From positions 10,284,541 through 10,348,540 of the forward strand of contig JAMKCF010000022.1 of NCBI GenBank assembly GCA_023634235.1: 64,000 nt of DNA. The letters run 5' to 3'. This DNA comes from Pisaster brevispinus (Eukaryota > Echinodermata > Asteroidea > Forcipulatida > Asteriidae). Shown here one piece after another: positions 38,964 through 51,300 of this stretch. Position 1 is the first letter of the stretch. Every line of letters starts with the position of its first letter. Under the pieces are notes generated by a model. That model did not search any database, had not been told where the DNA came from, and saw only the letters and a list, made by a program, of their open reading frames with translations. Position numbers and translations under genes: made by a program.

Positions 38964-41900
38964 ATGCTCAGAGACACGGATCCACGACGAGGTGAGAGCC
39001 CTGAATCGTGGCTTTCCAGTGGTGGAAACCTTGTGCAAATCCGATGTTGTTATGGGTGTGATTTGACCCTCCTTGTATTTTATTTCGTTTCTTCTTCTTT
39101 TTGTGCAGCTCTGTGTACAAAAATCCCACTGAAGATGCTTTTGAGTGGCTTTCTGAGTGTCCCAGCCTGCAGGCCATTTCCGGCACGAAGATGGTGCACA
39201 TCGGCCCAAAAAGTCTGATGTTCGGGTGAAGTGGAATTCAAAGCACACTCAGGTACAAATTTCGTCTCTCTAGCATTTCTAGTTCATGAGTTATTCTCTA
39301 ACTTAGCTCGGGTGTTGTTTCAAATCATTCTTGGGATGGACATGTCTTGCCTTTGTTGTTGCTCGGCCCCGGCGCGTGGGCTAACTTGCCGGTGGTTGTA
39401 GCCCTATTCCGGGGCCGCTCGCCCCGCCTAGTAAATGCTCAGAGACACGGATCCACGACGAGGTGAGAGCCCTGAATCGTGGCTTTCCAGTGGTGGAAAC
39501 CTTGTGCAAATCCGATGTTGTTATGGGTGTGATTTGACCCTCCTTGTATTTTATTTCGTTTCTTCTTCTTTTTGTGCAGCTCTGTGTACAAAAATCCCAC
39601 TGAAGATGCTTTTGAGTGGCTTTCTGAGTGTCCCAGCCTGCAGGCCATTTCCGGCACGAAGATGGTGCACATCGGCCCAAAAAGTCTGATGTTCGGGTGA
39701 AGTGGAATTCAAAGCACACTCAGGTACAAATTTCGTCTCTCTAGCATTTCTAGTTCATGAGTTATTCTCTAACTTAGCTCGGGTGTTGTTTCAAATCATT
39801 CTTGGGATGGACATGTCTTGCCTTTGTTGTTGCTCGGCCCCGGCGCGTGGGCTAACTTGCCGGTGGTTGTAGCCCTATTCCGGGGCCGCTCGCCCCGCCT
39901 AGTAAATGCTCAGAGACACGGATCCACAACGAGGTGAGAGCCCTGAATCGTGGCTTTCCAGTGGTGGAAACCTTGTGCAAATCCGATGTTGTTATGGGTG
40001 TGATTTGACCCTCCTTGTATTTTATTTCGTTTCTTCTTCTTTTTGTGCAGCTCTGTGTACAAAAATCCCACTGAAGATGCTTTTGAGTGGCTTTCTGAGT
40101 GTCCCAGCCTGCAGGCCATTTCCGGCACGAAGATGGTGCACATCGGCCCAAAAAGTCTGATGTTCGGGTGAAGTGGAATTCAAAGCACACTCAGGTACAA
40201 ATTTCGTCTCTCTAGCATTTCTAGTTCATGAGTTATTCTCTAACTTAGCTCGGGTGTTGTTTCAAATCATTCTTGGGATGGACATGTCTTGCCTTTGTTG
40301 TTGCTCGGCCCCGGCGCGTGGGCTAACTTGCCGGTGGTTGTAGCCCTATTCCGGGGCCGCTCGCCCCGCCTAGTAAATGCTCAGAGACACGGATCCACGA
40401 CGAGGTGAGAGCCCTGAATCGTGGCTTTCCAGTGGTGGAAACCTTGTGCAAATCCGATGTTGTTATGGGTGTGATTTGACCCTCCTTGTATTTTATTTCG
40501 TTTCTTCTTCTTTTTGTGCAGCTCTGTGTACAAAAATCCCACTGAAGATGCTTTTGAGTGGCTTTCTGAGTGTCCCAGCCTGCAGGCCATTTCCGGCACG
40601 AAGATGGTGCACATCGGCCCAAAAAGTCTGATGTTCGGGTGAAGTGGAATTCAAAGCACACTCAGGTACAAATTTCGTCTCTCTAGCATTTCTAGTTCAT
40701 GAGTTATTCTCTAACTTAGCTCGGGTGTTGTTTCAAATCATTCTTGGGATGGACATGTCTTGCCTTTGTTGTTGCTCGGCCCCGGCGCGTGGGCTAACTT
40801 GCCGGTGGTTGTAGCCCTATTCCGGGGCCGCTCGCCCCGCCTAGTAAATGCTCAGAGACACGGATCCACGACGAGGTGAGAGCCCTGAATCGTGGCTTTC
40901 CAGTGGTGGAAACCTTGTGCAAATCCGATGTTGTTATGGGTGTGATTTGACCCTCCTTGTATTTTATTTCGTTTCTTCTTCTTTTTGTGCAGCTCTGTGT
41001 ACAAAAATCCCACTGAAGATGCTTTTGAGTGGCTTTCTGAGTGTCCCAGCCTGCAGGCCATTTCCGGCACGAAGATGGTGCACATCGGCCCAAAAAGTCT
41101 GATGTTCGGGTGAAGTGGAATTCAAAGCACACTCAGGTACAAATTTCGTCTCTCTAGCATTTCTAGTTCATGAGTTATTCTCTAACTTAGCTCGGGTGTT
41201 GTTTCAAATCATTCTTGGGATGGACATGTCTTGCCTTTGTTGTTGCTCGGCCCCGGCGCGTGGGCTAACTTGCCGGTGGTTGTAGCCCTATTCCGGGGCC
41301 GCTCGCCCCGCCTAGTAAATGCTCAGAGACACGGATCCACGACGAGGTGAGAGCCCTGAATCGTGGCTTTCCAGTGGTGGAAACCTTGTGCAAATCCGAT
41401 GTTGTTATGGGTGTGATTTGACCCTCCTTGTATTTTATTTCGTTTCTTCTTCTTTTTGTGCAGCTCTGTGTACAAAAATCCCACTGAAGATGCTTTTGAG
41501 TGGCTTTCTGAGTGTCCCAGCCTGCAGGCCATTTCCGGCACGAAGATGGTGCACATCGGCCCAAAAAGTCTGATGTTCGGGTGAAGTGGAATTCAAAGCA
41601 CACTCAGGTACAAATTTCGTCTCTCTAGCATTTCTAGTTCATGAGTTATTCTCTAACTTAGCTCGGGTGTTGTTTCAAATCATTCTTGGGATGGACATGT
41701 CTTGCCTTTGTTGTTGCTCGGCCCCGGCGCGTGGGCTAACTTGCCGGTGGTTGTAGCCCTATTCCGGGGCCGCTCGCCCCGCCTAGTAAATGCTCAGAGA
41801 CACGGATCCACGACGAGGTGAGAGCCCTGAATCGTGGCTTTCCAGTGGTGGAAACCTTGTGCAAATCCGATGTTGTTATGGGTGTGATTTGACCCTCCTT

Positions 41901-44615
41901 GTATTTTATTTCGTTTCTTCTTCTTTTTGTGCAGCTCTGTGTACAAAAATCCCACTGAAGATGCTTTTGAGTGGCTTTCTGAGTGTCCCAGCCTGCAGGC
42001 CATTTCCGGCACGAAGATGGTGCACATCGGCCCAAAAAGTCTGATGTTCGGGTGAAGTGGAATTCAAAGCACACTCAGGTACAAATTTCGTCTCTCTAGC
42101 ATTTCTAGTTCATGAGTTATTCTCTAACTTAGCTCGGGTGTTGTTTCAAATCATTCTTGGGATGGACATGTCTTGCCTTTGTTGTTGCTCGGCCCCGGCG
42201 CGTGGGCTAACTTGCCGGTGGTTGTAGCCCTATTCCGGGGCCGCTCGCCCCGCCTAGTAAATGCTCAGAGACACGGATCCACGACGAGGTGAGAGCCCTG
42301 AATCGTGGCTTTCCAGTGGTGGAAACCTTGTGCAAATCCGATGTTGTTATGGGTGTGATTTGACCCTCCTTGTATTTTATTTCGTTTCTTCTTCTTTTTG
42401 TGCAGCTCTGTGTACAAAAATCCCACTGAAGATGCTTTTGAGTGGCTTTCTGAGTGTCCCAGCCTGCAGGCCATTTCCGGCACGAAGATGGTGCACATCG
42501 GCCCAAAAAGTCTGATGTTCGGGTGAAGTGGAATTCAAAGCACACTCAGGTACAAATTTCGTCTCTCTAGCATTTCTAGTTCATGAGTTATTCTCTAACT
42601 TAGCTCGGGTGTTGTTTCAAATCATTCTTGGGATGGACATGTCTTGCCTTTGTTGTTGCTCGGCCCCGGCGCGTGGGCTAACTTGCCGGTGGTTGTAGCC
42701 CTATTCCGGGGCCGCTCGCCCCGCCTAGTAAATGCTCAGAGACACGGATCCACAACGAGGTGAGAGCCCTGAATCGTGGCTTTCCAGTGGTGGAAACCTT
42801 GTGCAAATCCGATGTTGTTATGGGTGTGATTTGACCCTCCTTGTATTTTATTTCGTTTCTTCTTCTTTTTGTGCAGCTCTGTGTACAAAAATCCCACTGA
42901 AGATGCTTTTGAGTGGCTTTCTGAGTGTCCCAGCCTGCAGGCCATTTCCGGCACGAAGATGGTGCACATCGGCCCAAAAAGTCTGATGTTCGGGTGAAGT
43001 GGAATTCAAAGCACACTCAGGTACAAATTTCGTCTCTCTAGCATTTCTAGTTCATGAGTTATTCTCTAACTTAGCTCGGGTGTTGTTTCAAATCATTCTT
43101 GGGATGGACATGTCTTGCCTTTGTTGTTGCTCGGCCCCGGCGCGTGGGCTAACTTGCCGGTGGTTGTAGCCCTATTCCGGGGCCGCTCGCCCCGCCTAGT
43201 AAATGCTCAGAGACACGGATCCACGACGAGGTGAGAGCCCTGAATCGTGGCTTTCCAGTGGTGGAAACCTTGTGCAAATCCGATGTTGTTATGGGTGTGA
43301 TTTGACCCTCCTTGTATTTTATTTCGTTTCTTCTTCTTTTTGTGCAGCTCTGTGTACAAAAATCCCACTGAAGATGCTTTTGAGTGGCTTTCTGAGTGTC
43401 CCAGCCTGCAGGCCATTTCCGGCACGAAGATGGTGCACATCGGCCCAAAAAGTCTGATGTTCGGGTGAAGTGGAATTCAAAGCACACTCAGGTACAAATT
43501 TCGTCTCTCTAGCATTTCTAGTTCATGAGTTATTCTCTAACTTAGCTCGGGTGTTGTTTCAAATCATTCTTGGGATGGACATGTCTTGCCTTTGTTGTTG
43601 CTCGGCCCCGGCGCGTGGGCTAACTTGCCGGTGGTTGTAGCCCTATTCCGGGGCCGCTCGCCCCGCCTAGTAAATGCTCAGAGACACGGATCCACGACGA
43701 GGTGAGAGCCCTGAATCGTGGCTTTCCAGTGGTGGAAACCTTGTGCAAATCCGATGTTGTTATGGGTGTGATTTGACCCTCCTTGTATTTTATTTCGTTT
43801 CTTCTTCTTTTTGTGCAGCTCTGTGTACAAAAATCCCACTGAAGATGCTTTTGAGTGGCTTTCTGAGTGTCCCAGCCTGCAGGCCATTTCCGGCACGAAG
43901 ATGGTGCACATCGGCCCAAAAAGTCTGATGTTCGGGTGAAGTGGAATTCAAAGCACACTCAGGTACAAATTTCGTCTCTCTAGCATTTCTAGTTCATGAG
44001 TTATTCTCTAACTTAGCTCGGGTGTTGTTTCAAATCATTCTTGGGATGGACATGTCTTGCCTTTGTTGTTGCTCGGCCCCGGCGCGTGGGCTAACTTGCC
44101 GGTGGTTGTAGCCCTATTCCGGGGCCGCTCGCCCCGCCTAGTAAATGCTCAGAGACACGGATCCACGACGAGGTGAGAGCCCTGAATCGTGGCTTTCCAG
44201 TGGTGGAAACCTTGTGCAAATCCGATGTTGTTATGGGTGTGATTTGACCCTCCTTGTATTTTATTTCGTTTCTTCTTCTTTTTGTGCAGCTCTGTGTACA
44301 AAAATCCCACTGAAGATGCTTTTGAGTGGCTTTCTGAGTGTCCCAGCCTGCAGGCCATTTCCGGCACGAAGATGGTGCACATCGGCCCAAAAAGTCTGAT
44401 GTTCGGGTGAAGTGGAATTCAAAGCACACTCAGGTACAAATTTCGTCTCTCTAGCATTTCTAGTTCATGAGTTATTCTCTAACTTAGCTCGGGTGTTGTT
44501 TCAAATCATTCTTGGGATGGACATGTCTTGCCTTTGTTGTTGCTCGGCCCCGGCGCGTGGGCTAACTTGCCGGTGGTTGTAGCCCTATTCCGGGGCCGCT
44601 CGCCCCGCCTAGTAA
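38964..44615. repeat. T-subtype block 2 (12 monomers)
   Basis: Twelve consecutive monomers have TTCTCTAACTT (variant bases 39299 to 44480). Two of them, starting 39906 and 42732 (six units apart), also carry CACAACGAG. The order of markers does not match block 1, so this is not a simple copy of that block. Confidence 0.85.
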
Positions 44616-47600
44616 ATGCTCAGAGACACGGATCCACGACGAGGTGAGAGCCCTGAATCGTGGCTTTCCAGTGGTGGAAACCTTGTGCAAATCCGATGTT
44701 GTTATGGGTGTGATTTGACCCTCCTTGTATTTTATTTCGTTTCTTCTTCTTTTTGTGCAGCTCTGTGTACAAAAATCCCACTGAAGATGCTTTTGAGTGG
44801 CTTTCTGAGTGTCCCAGCCTGCAGGCCATTTCCGGCACGAAGATGGTGCACATCGGCCCAAAAAGTCTGATGTTCGGGTGAAGTGGAATTCAAAGCACAC
44901 TCAGGTACAAATTTCGTCTCTCTAGCATTTCTAGTTCATGAGTTATTCTCAAACTTAGCTCGGGTGTTGTTTCAAATCATTCTTGGGATGGACATGTCTT
45001 GCCTTTGTTGTTGCTCGGCCCCGGCGCGTGGGCTAACTTGCCGGTGGTTGTAGCCCTATTCCGGGGCCGCTCGCCCCGCCTAGTAAATGCTCAGAGACAC
45101 GGATCCACGACGAGGTGAGAGCCCTGAATCGTGGCTTTCCAGTGGTGGAAACCTTGTGCAAATCCGATGTTGTTATGGGTGTGATTTGACCCTCCTTGTA
45201 TTTTATTTCGTTTCTTCTTCTTTTTGTGCAGCTCTGTGTACAAAAATCCCACTGAAGATGCTTTTGAGTGGCTTTCTGAGTGTCCCAGCCTGCAGGCCAT
45301 TTCCGGCACGAAGATGGTGCACATCGGCCCAAAAAGTCTGATGTTCGGGTGAAGTGGAATTCAAAGCACACTCAGGTACAAATTTCGTCTCTCTAGCATT
45401 TCTAGTTCATGAGTTATTCTCAAACTTAGCTCGGGTGTTGTTTCAAATCATTCTTGGGATGGACATGTCTTGCCTTTGTTGTTGCTCGGCCCCGGCGCGT
45501 GGGCTAACTTGCCGGTGGTTGTAGCCCTATTCCGGGGCCGCTCGCCCCGCCTAGTAAATGCTCAGAGACACGGATCCACGACGAGGTGAGAGCCCTGAAT
45601 CGTGGCTTTCCAGTGGTGGAAACCTTGTGCAAATCCGATGTTGTTATGGGTGTGATTTGACCCTCCTTGTATTTTATTTCGTTTCTTCTTCTTTTTGTGC
45701 AGCTCTGTGTACAAAAATCCCACTGAAGATGCTTTTGAGTGGCTTTCTGAGTGTCCCAGCCTGCAGGCCATTTCCGGCACGAAGATGGTGCACATCGGCC
45801 CAAAAAGTCTGATGTTCGGGTGAAGTGGAATTCAAAGCACACTCAGGTACAAATTTCGTCTCTCTAGCATTTCTAGTTCATGAGTTATTCTCAAACTTAG
45901 CTCGGGTGTTGTTTCAAATCATTCTTGGGATGGACATGTCTTGCCTTTGTTGTTGCTCGGCCCCGGCGCGTGGGCTAACTTGCCGGTGGTTGTAGCCCTA
46001 TTCCGGGGCCGCTCGCCCCGCCTAGTAAATGCTCAGAGACACGGATCCACGACGAGGTGAGAGCCCTGAATCGTGGCTTTCCAGTGGTGGAAACCTTGTG
46101 CAAATCCGATGTTGTTATGGGTGTGATTTGACCCTCCTTGTATTTTATTTCGTTTCTTCTTCTTTTTGTGCAGCTCTGTGTACAAAAATCCCACTGAAGA
46201 TGCTTTTGAGTGGCTTTCTGAGTGTCCCAGCCTGCAGGCCATTTCCGGCACGAAGATGGTGCACATCGGCCCAAAAAGTCTGATGTTCGGGTGAAGTGGA
46301 ATTCAAAGCACACTCAGGTACAAATTTCGTCTCTCTAGCATTTCTAGTTCATGAGTTATTCTCAAACTTAGCTCGGGTGTTGTTTCAAATCATTCTTGGG
46401 ATGGACATGTCTTGCCTTTGTTGTTGCTCGGCCCCGGCGCGTGGGCTAACTTGCCGGTGGTTGTAGCCCTATTCCGGGGCCGCTCGCCCCGCCTAGTAAA
46501 TGCTCAGAGACACGGATCCACGACGAGGTGAGAGCCCTGAATCGTGGCTTTCCAGTGGTGGAAACCTTGTGCAAATCCGATGTTGTTATGGGTGTGATTT
46601 GACCCTCCTTGTATTTTATTTCGTTTCTTCTTCTTTTTGTGCAGCTCTGTGTACAAAAATCCCACTGAAGATGCTTTTGAGTGGCTTTCTGAGTGTCCCA
46701 GCCTGCAGGCCATTTCCGGCACGAAGATGGTGCACATCGGCCCAAAAAGTCTGATGTTCGGGTGAAGTGGAATTCAAAGCACACTCAGGTACAAATTTCG
46801 TCTCTCTAGCATTTCTAGTTCATGAGTTATTCTCAAACTTAGCTCGGGTGTTGTTTCAAATCATTCTTGGGATGGACATGTCTTGCCTTTGTTGTTGCTC
46901 GGCCCCGGCGCGTGGGCTAACTTGCCGGTGGTTGTAGCCCTATTCCGGGGCCGCTCGCCCCGCCTAGTAAATGCTCAGAGACACGGATCCACGACGAGGT
47001 GAGAGCCCTGAATCGTGGCTTTCCAGTGGTGGAAACCTTGTGCAAATCCGATGTTGTTATGGGTGTGATTTGACCCTCCTTGTATTTTATTTCGTTTCTT
47101 CTTCTTTTTGTGCAGCTCTGTGTACAAAAATCCCACTGAAGATGCTTTTGAGTGGCTTTCTGAGTGTCCCAGCCTGCAGGCCATTTCCGGCACGAAGATG
47201 GTGCACATCGGCCCAAAAAGTCTGATGTTCGGGTGAAGTGGAATTCAAAGCACACTCAGGTACAAATTTCGTCTCTCTAGCATTTCTAGTTCATGAGTTA
47301 TTCTCAAACTTAGCTCGGGTGTTGTTTCAAATCATTCTTGGGATGGACATGTCTTGCCTTTGTTGTTGCTCGGCCCCGGCGCGTGGGCTAACTTGCCGGT
47401 GGTTGTAGCCCTATTCCGGGGCCGCTCGCCCCGCCTAGTAAATGCTCAGAGACACGGATCCACGACGAGGTGAGAGCCCTGAATCGTGGCTTTCCAGTGG
47501 TGGAAACCTTGTGCAAATCCGATGTTGTTATGGGTGTGATTTGACCCTCCTTGTATTTTATTTCGTTTCTTCTTCTTTTTGTGCAGCTCTGTGTACAAAA

Positions 47601-48383
47601 ATCCCACTGAAGATGCTTTTGAGTGGCTTTCTGAGTGTCCCAGCCTGCAGGCCATTTCCGGCACGAAGATGGTGCACATCGGCCCAAAAAGTCTGATGTT
47701 CGGGTGAAGTGGAATTCAAAGCACACTCAGGTACAAATTTCGTCTCTCTAGCATTTCTAGTTCATGAGTTATTCTCAAACTTAGCTCGGGTGTTGTTTCA
47801 AATCATTCTTGGGATGGACATGTCTTGCCTTTGTTGTTGCTCGGCCCCGGCGCGTGGGCTAACTTGCCGGTGGTTGTAGCCCTATTCCGGGGCCGCTCGC
47901 CCCGCCTAGTAAATGCTCAGAGACACGGATCCACGACGAGGTGAGAGCCCTGAATCGTGGCTTTCCAGTGGTGGAAACCTTGTGCAAATCCGATGTTGTT
48001 ATGGGTGTGATTTGACCCTCCTTGTATTTTATTTCGTTTCTTCTTCTTTTTGTGCAGCTCTGTGTACAAAAATCCCACTGAAGATGCTTTTGAGTGGCTT
48101 TCTGAGTGTCCCAGCCTGCAGGCCATTTCCGGCACGAAGATGGTGCACATCGGCCCAAAAAGTCTGATGTTCGGGTGAAGTGGAATTCAAAGCACACTCA
48201 GGTACAAATTTCGTCTCTCTAGCATTTCTAGTTCATGAGTTATTCTCAAACTTAGCTCGGGTGTTGTTTCAAATCATTCTTGGGATGGACATGTCTTGCC
48301 TTTGTTGTTGCTCGGCCCCGGCGCGTGGGCTAACTTGCCGGTGGTTGTAGCCCTATTCCGGGGCCGCTCGCCCCGCCTAGTAA
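44616..48383. repeat. A-subtype block (8 monomers)
   Basis: Eight consecutive monomers carry TTCTCAAACTT and appear otherwise uniform. The block lies between two T-subtype runs. Confidence 0.85.
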
Positions 48384-51300
48384 ATGCTCAGAGACACGGA
48401 TCCACGACGAGGTGAGAGCCCTGAATCGTGGCTTTCCAGTGGTGGAAACCTTGTGCAAATCCGATGTTGTTATGGGTGTGATTTGACCCTCCTTGTATTT
48501 TATTTCGTTTCTTCTTCTTTTTGTGCAGCTCTGTGTACAAAAATCCCACTGAAGATGCTTTTGAGTGGCTTTCTGAGTGTCCCAGCCTGCAGGCCATTTC
48601 CGGCACGAAGATGGTGCACATCGGCCCAAAAAGTCTGATGTTCGGGTGAAGTGGAATTCAAAGCACACTCAGGTACAAATTTCGTCTCTCTAGCATTTCT
48701 AGTTCATGAGTTATTCTCTAACTTAGCTCGGGTGTTGTTTCAAATCATTCTTGGGATGGACATGTCTTGCCTTTGTTGTTGCTCGGCCCCGGCGCGTGGG
48801 CTAACTTGCCGGTGGTTGTAGCCCTATTCCGGGGCCGCTCGCCCCGCCTAGTAAATGCTCAGAGACACGGATCCACGACGAGGTGAGAGCCCTGAATCGT
48901 GGCTTTCCAGTGGTGGAAACCTTGTGCAAATCCGATGTTGTTATGGGTGTGATTTGACCCTCCTTGTATTTTATTTCGTTTCTTCTTCTTTTTGTGCAGC
49001 TCTGTGTACAAAAATCCCACTGAAGATGCTTTTGAGTGGCTTTCTGAGTGTCCCAGCCTGCAGGCCATTTCCGGCACGAAGATGGTGCACATCGGCCCAA
49101 AAAGTCTGATGTTCGGGTGAAGTGGAATTCAAAGCACACTCAGGTACAAATTTCGTCTCTCTAGCATTTCTAGTTCATGAGTTATTCTCTAACTTAGCTC
49201 GGGTGTTGTTTCAAATCATTCTTGGGATGGACATGTCTTGCCTTTGTTGTTGCTCGGCCCCGGCGCGTGGGCTAACTTGCCGGTGGTTGTAGCCCTATTC
49301 CGGGGCCGCTCGCCCCGCCTAGTAAATGCTCAGAGACACGGATCCACGACGAGGTGAGAGCCCTGAATCGTGGCTTTCCAGTGGTGGAAACCTTGTGCAA
49401 ATCCGATGTTGTTATGGGTGTGATTTGACCCTCCTTGTATTTTATTTCGTTTTCTTCTTCTTTTTGTGCAGCTCTGTGTACAAAAATCCCACTGAAGATG
49501 CTTTTGAGTGGCTTTCTGAGTGTCCCAGCCTGCAGGCCATTTCCGGCACGAAGATGGTGCACATCGGCCCAAAAAGTCTGATGTTCGGGTGAAGTGGAAT
49601 TCAAAGCACACTCAGGTACAAATTTCGTCCTCTCTAGCATTTCTAGTTCATGAGTTATTCTCTAACTTAGCTCGGGTGTTGTTTCAAATCATTCTTGGGA
49701 TGGACATGTCTTGCCTTTGTTGTTGCTCGGCCCCGGCGCGTGGGCTAACTTGCCGGTGGTTGTAGCCCTATTCCGGGGCCGCTCGCCCCGCCTAGTAAAT
49801 GCTCAGAGACACGGATCCACGACGAGGTGAGAGCCCTGAATCGTGGCTTTCCAGTGGTGGAAACCTTGTGCAAATCCGATGTTGTTATGGGTGTGATTTG
49901 ACCCTCCTTGTATTTTATTTCGTTTCTTCTTCTTTTTGTGCAGCTCTGTGTACAAAAATCCCACTGAAGATGCTTTTGAGTGGCTTTCTGAGTGTCCCAG
50001 CCTGCAGGCCATTTCCGGCACGAAGATGGTGCACATCGGCCCAAAAAGTCTGATGTTCGGGTGAAGTGGAATTCAAAGCACACTCAGGTACAAATTTCGT
50101 CTCTCTAGCATTTCTAGTTCATGAGTTATTCTCTAACTTAGCTCGGGTGTTGTTTCAAATCATTCTTGGGATGGACATGTCTTGCCTTTGTTGTTGCTCG
50201 GCCCCGGCGCGTGGGCTAACTTGCCGGTGGTTGTAGCCCTATTCCGGGGCCGCTCGCCCCGCCTAGTAAATGCTCAGAGACACGGATCCACGACGAGGTG
50301 AGAGCCCTGAATCGTGGCTTTCCAGTGGTGGAAACCTTGTGCAAATCCGATGTTGTTATGGGTGTGATTTGACCCTCCTTGTATTTTATTTCGTTTCTTC
50401 TTCTTTTTGTGCAGCTCTGTGTACAAAAATCCCACTGAAGATGCTTTTGAGTGGCTTTCTGAGTGTCCCAGCCTGCAGGCCATTTCCGGCACGAAGATGG
50501 TGCACATCGGCCCAAAAAGTCTGATGTTCGGGTGAAGTGGAATTCAAAGCACACTCAGGTACAAATTTCGTCTCTCTAGCATTTCTAGTTCATGAGTTAT
50601 TCTCTAACTTAGCTCGGGTGTTGTTTCAAATCATTCTTGGGATGGACATGTCTTGCCTTTGTTGTTGCTCGGCCCCGGCGCGTGGGCTAACTTGCCGGTG
50701 GTTGTAGCCCTATTCCGGGGCCGCTCGCCCCGCCTAGTAAATGCTCAGAGACACGGATCCACGACGAGGTGAGAGCCCTGAATCGTGGCTTTCCAGTGGT
50801 GGAAACCTTGTGCAAATCCGATGTTGTTATGGGTGTGATTTGACCCTCCTTGTATTTTATTTCGTTTCTTCTTCTTTTTGTGCAGCTCTGTGTACAAAAA
50901 TCCCACTGAAGATGCTTTTGAGTGGCTTTCTGAGTGTCCCAGCCTGCAGGCCATTTCCGGCACGAAGATGGTGCACATCGGCCCAAAAAGTCTGATGTTC
51001 GGGTGAAGTGGAATTCAAAGCACACTCAGGTACAAATTTCGTCTCTCTAGCATTTCTAGTTCATGAGTTATTCTCTAACTTAGCTCGGGTGTTGTTTCAA
51101 ATCATTCTTGGGATGGACATGTCTTGCCTTTGTTGTTGCTCGGCCCCGGCGCGTGGGCTAACTTGCCGGTGGTTGTAGCCCTATTCCGGGGCCGCTCGCC
51201 CCGCCTAGTAAATGCTCAGAGACACGGATCCACGACGAGGTGAGAGCCCTGAATCGTGGCTTTCCAGTGGTGGAAACCTTGTGCAAATCCGATGTTGTTA

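Noticed and set aside
29072..48383. A clean higher-order repeat of about 20 monomers
   Set aside because: T-block starts are 21 and 20 monomers apart, but block lengths (9 and 12) and the positions of the CACAACGAG copies within the blocks do not match, so exact duplication is not supported.
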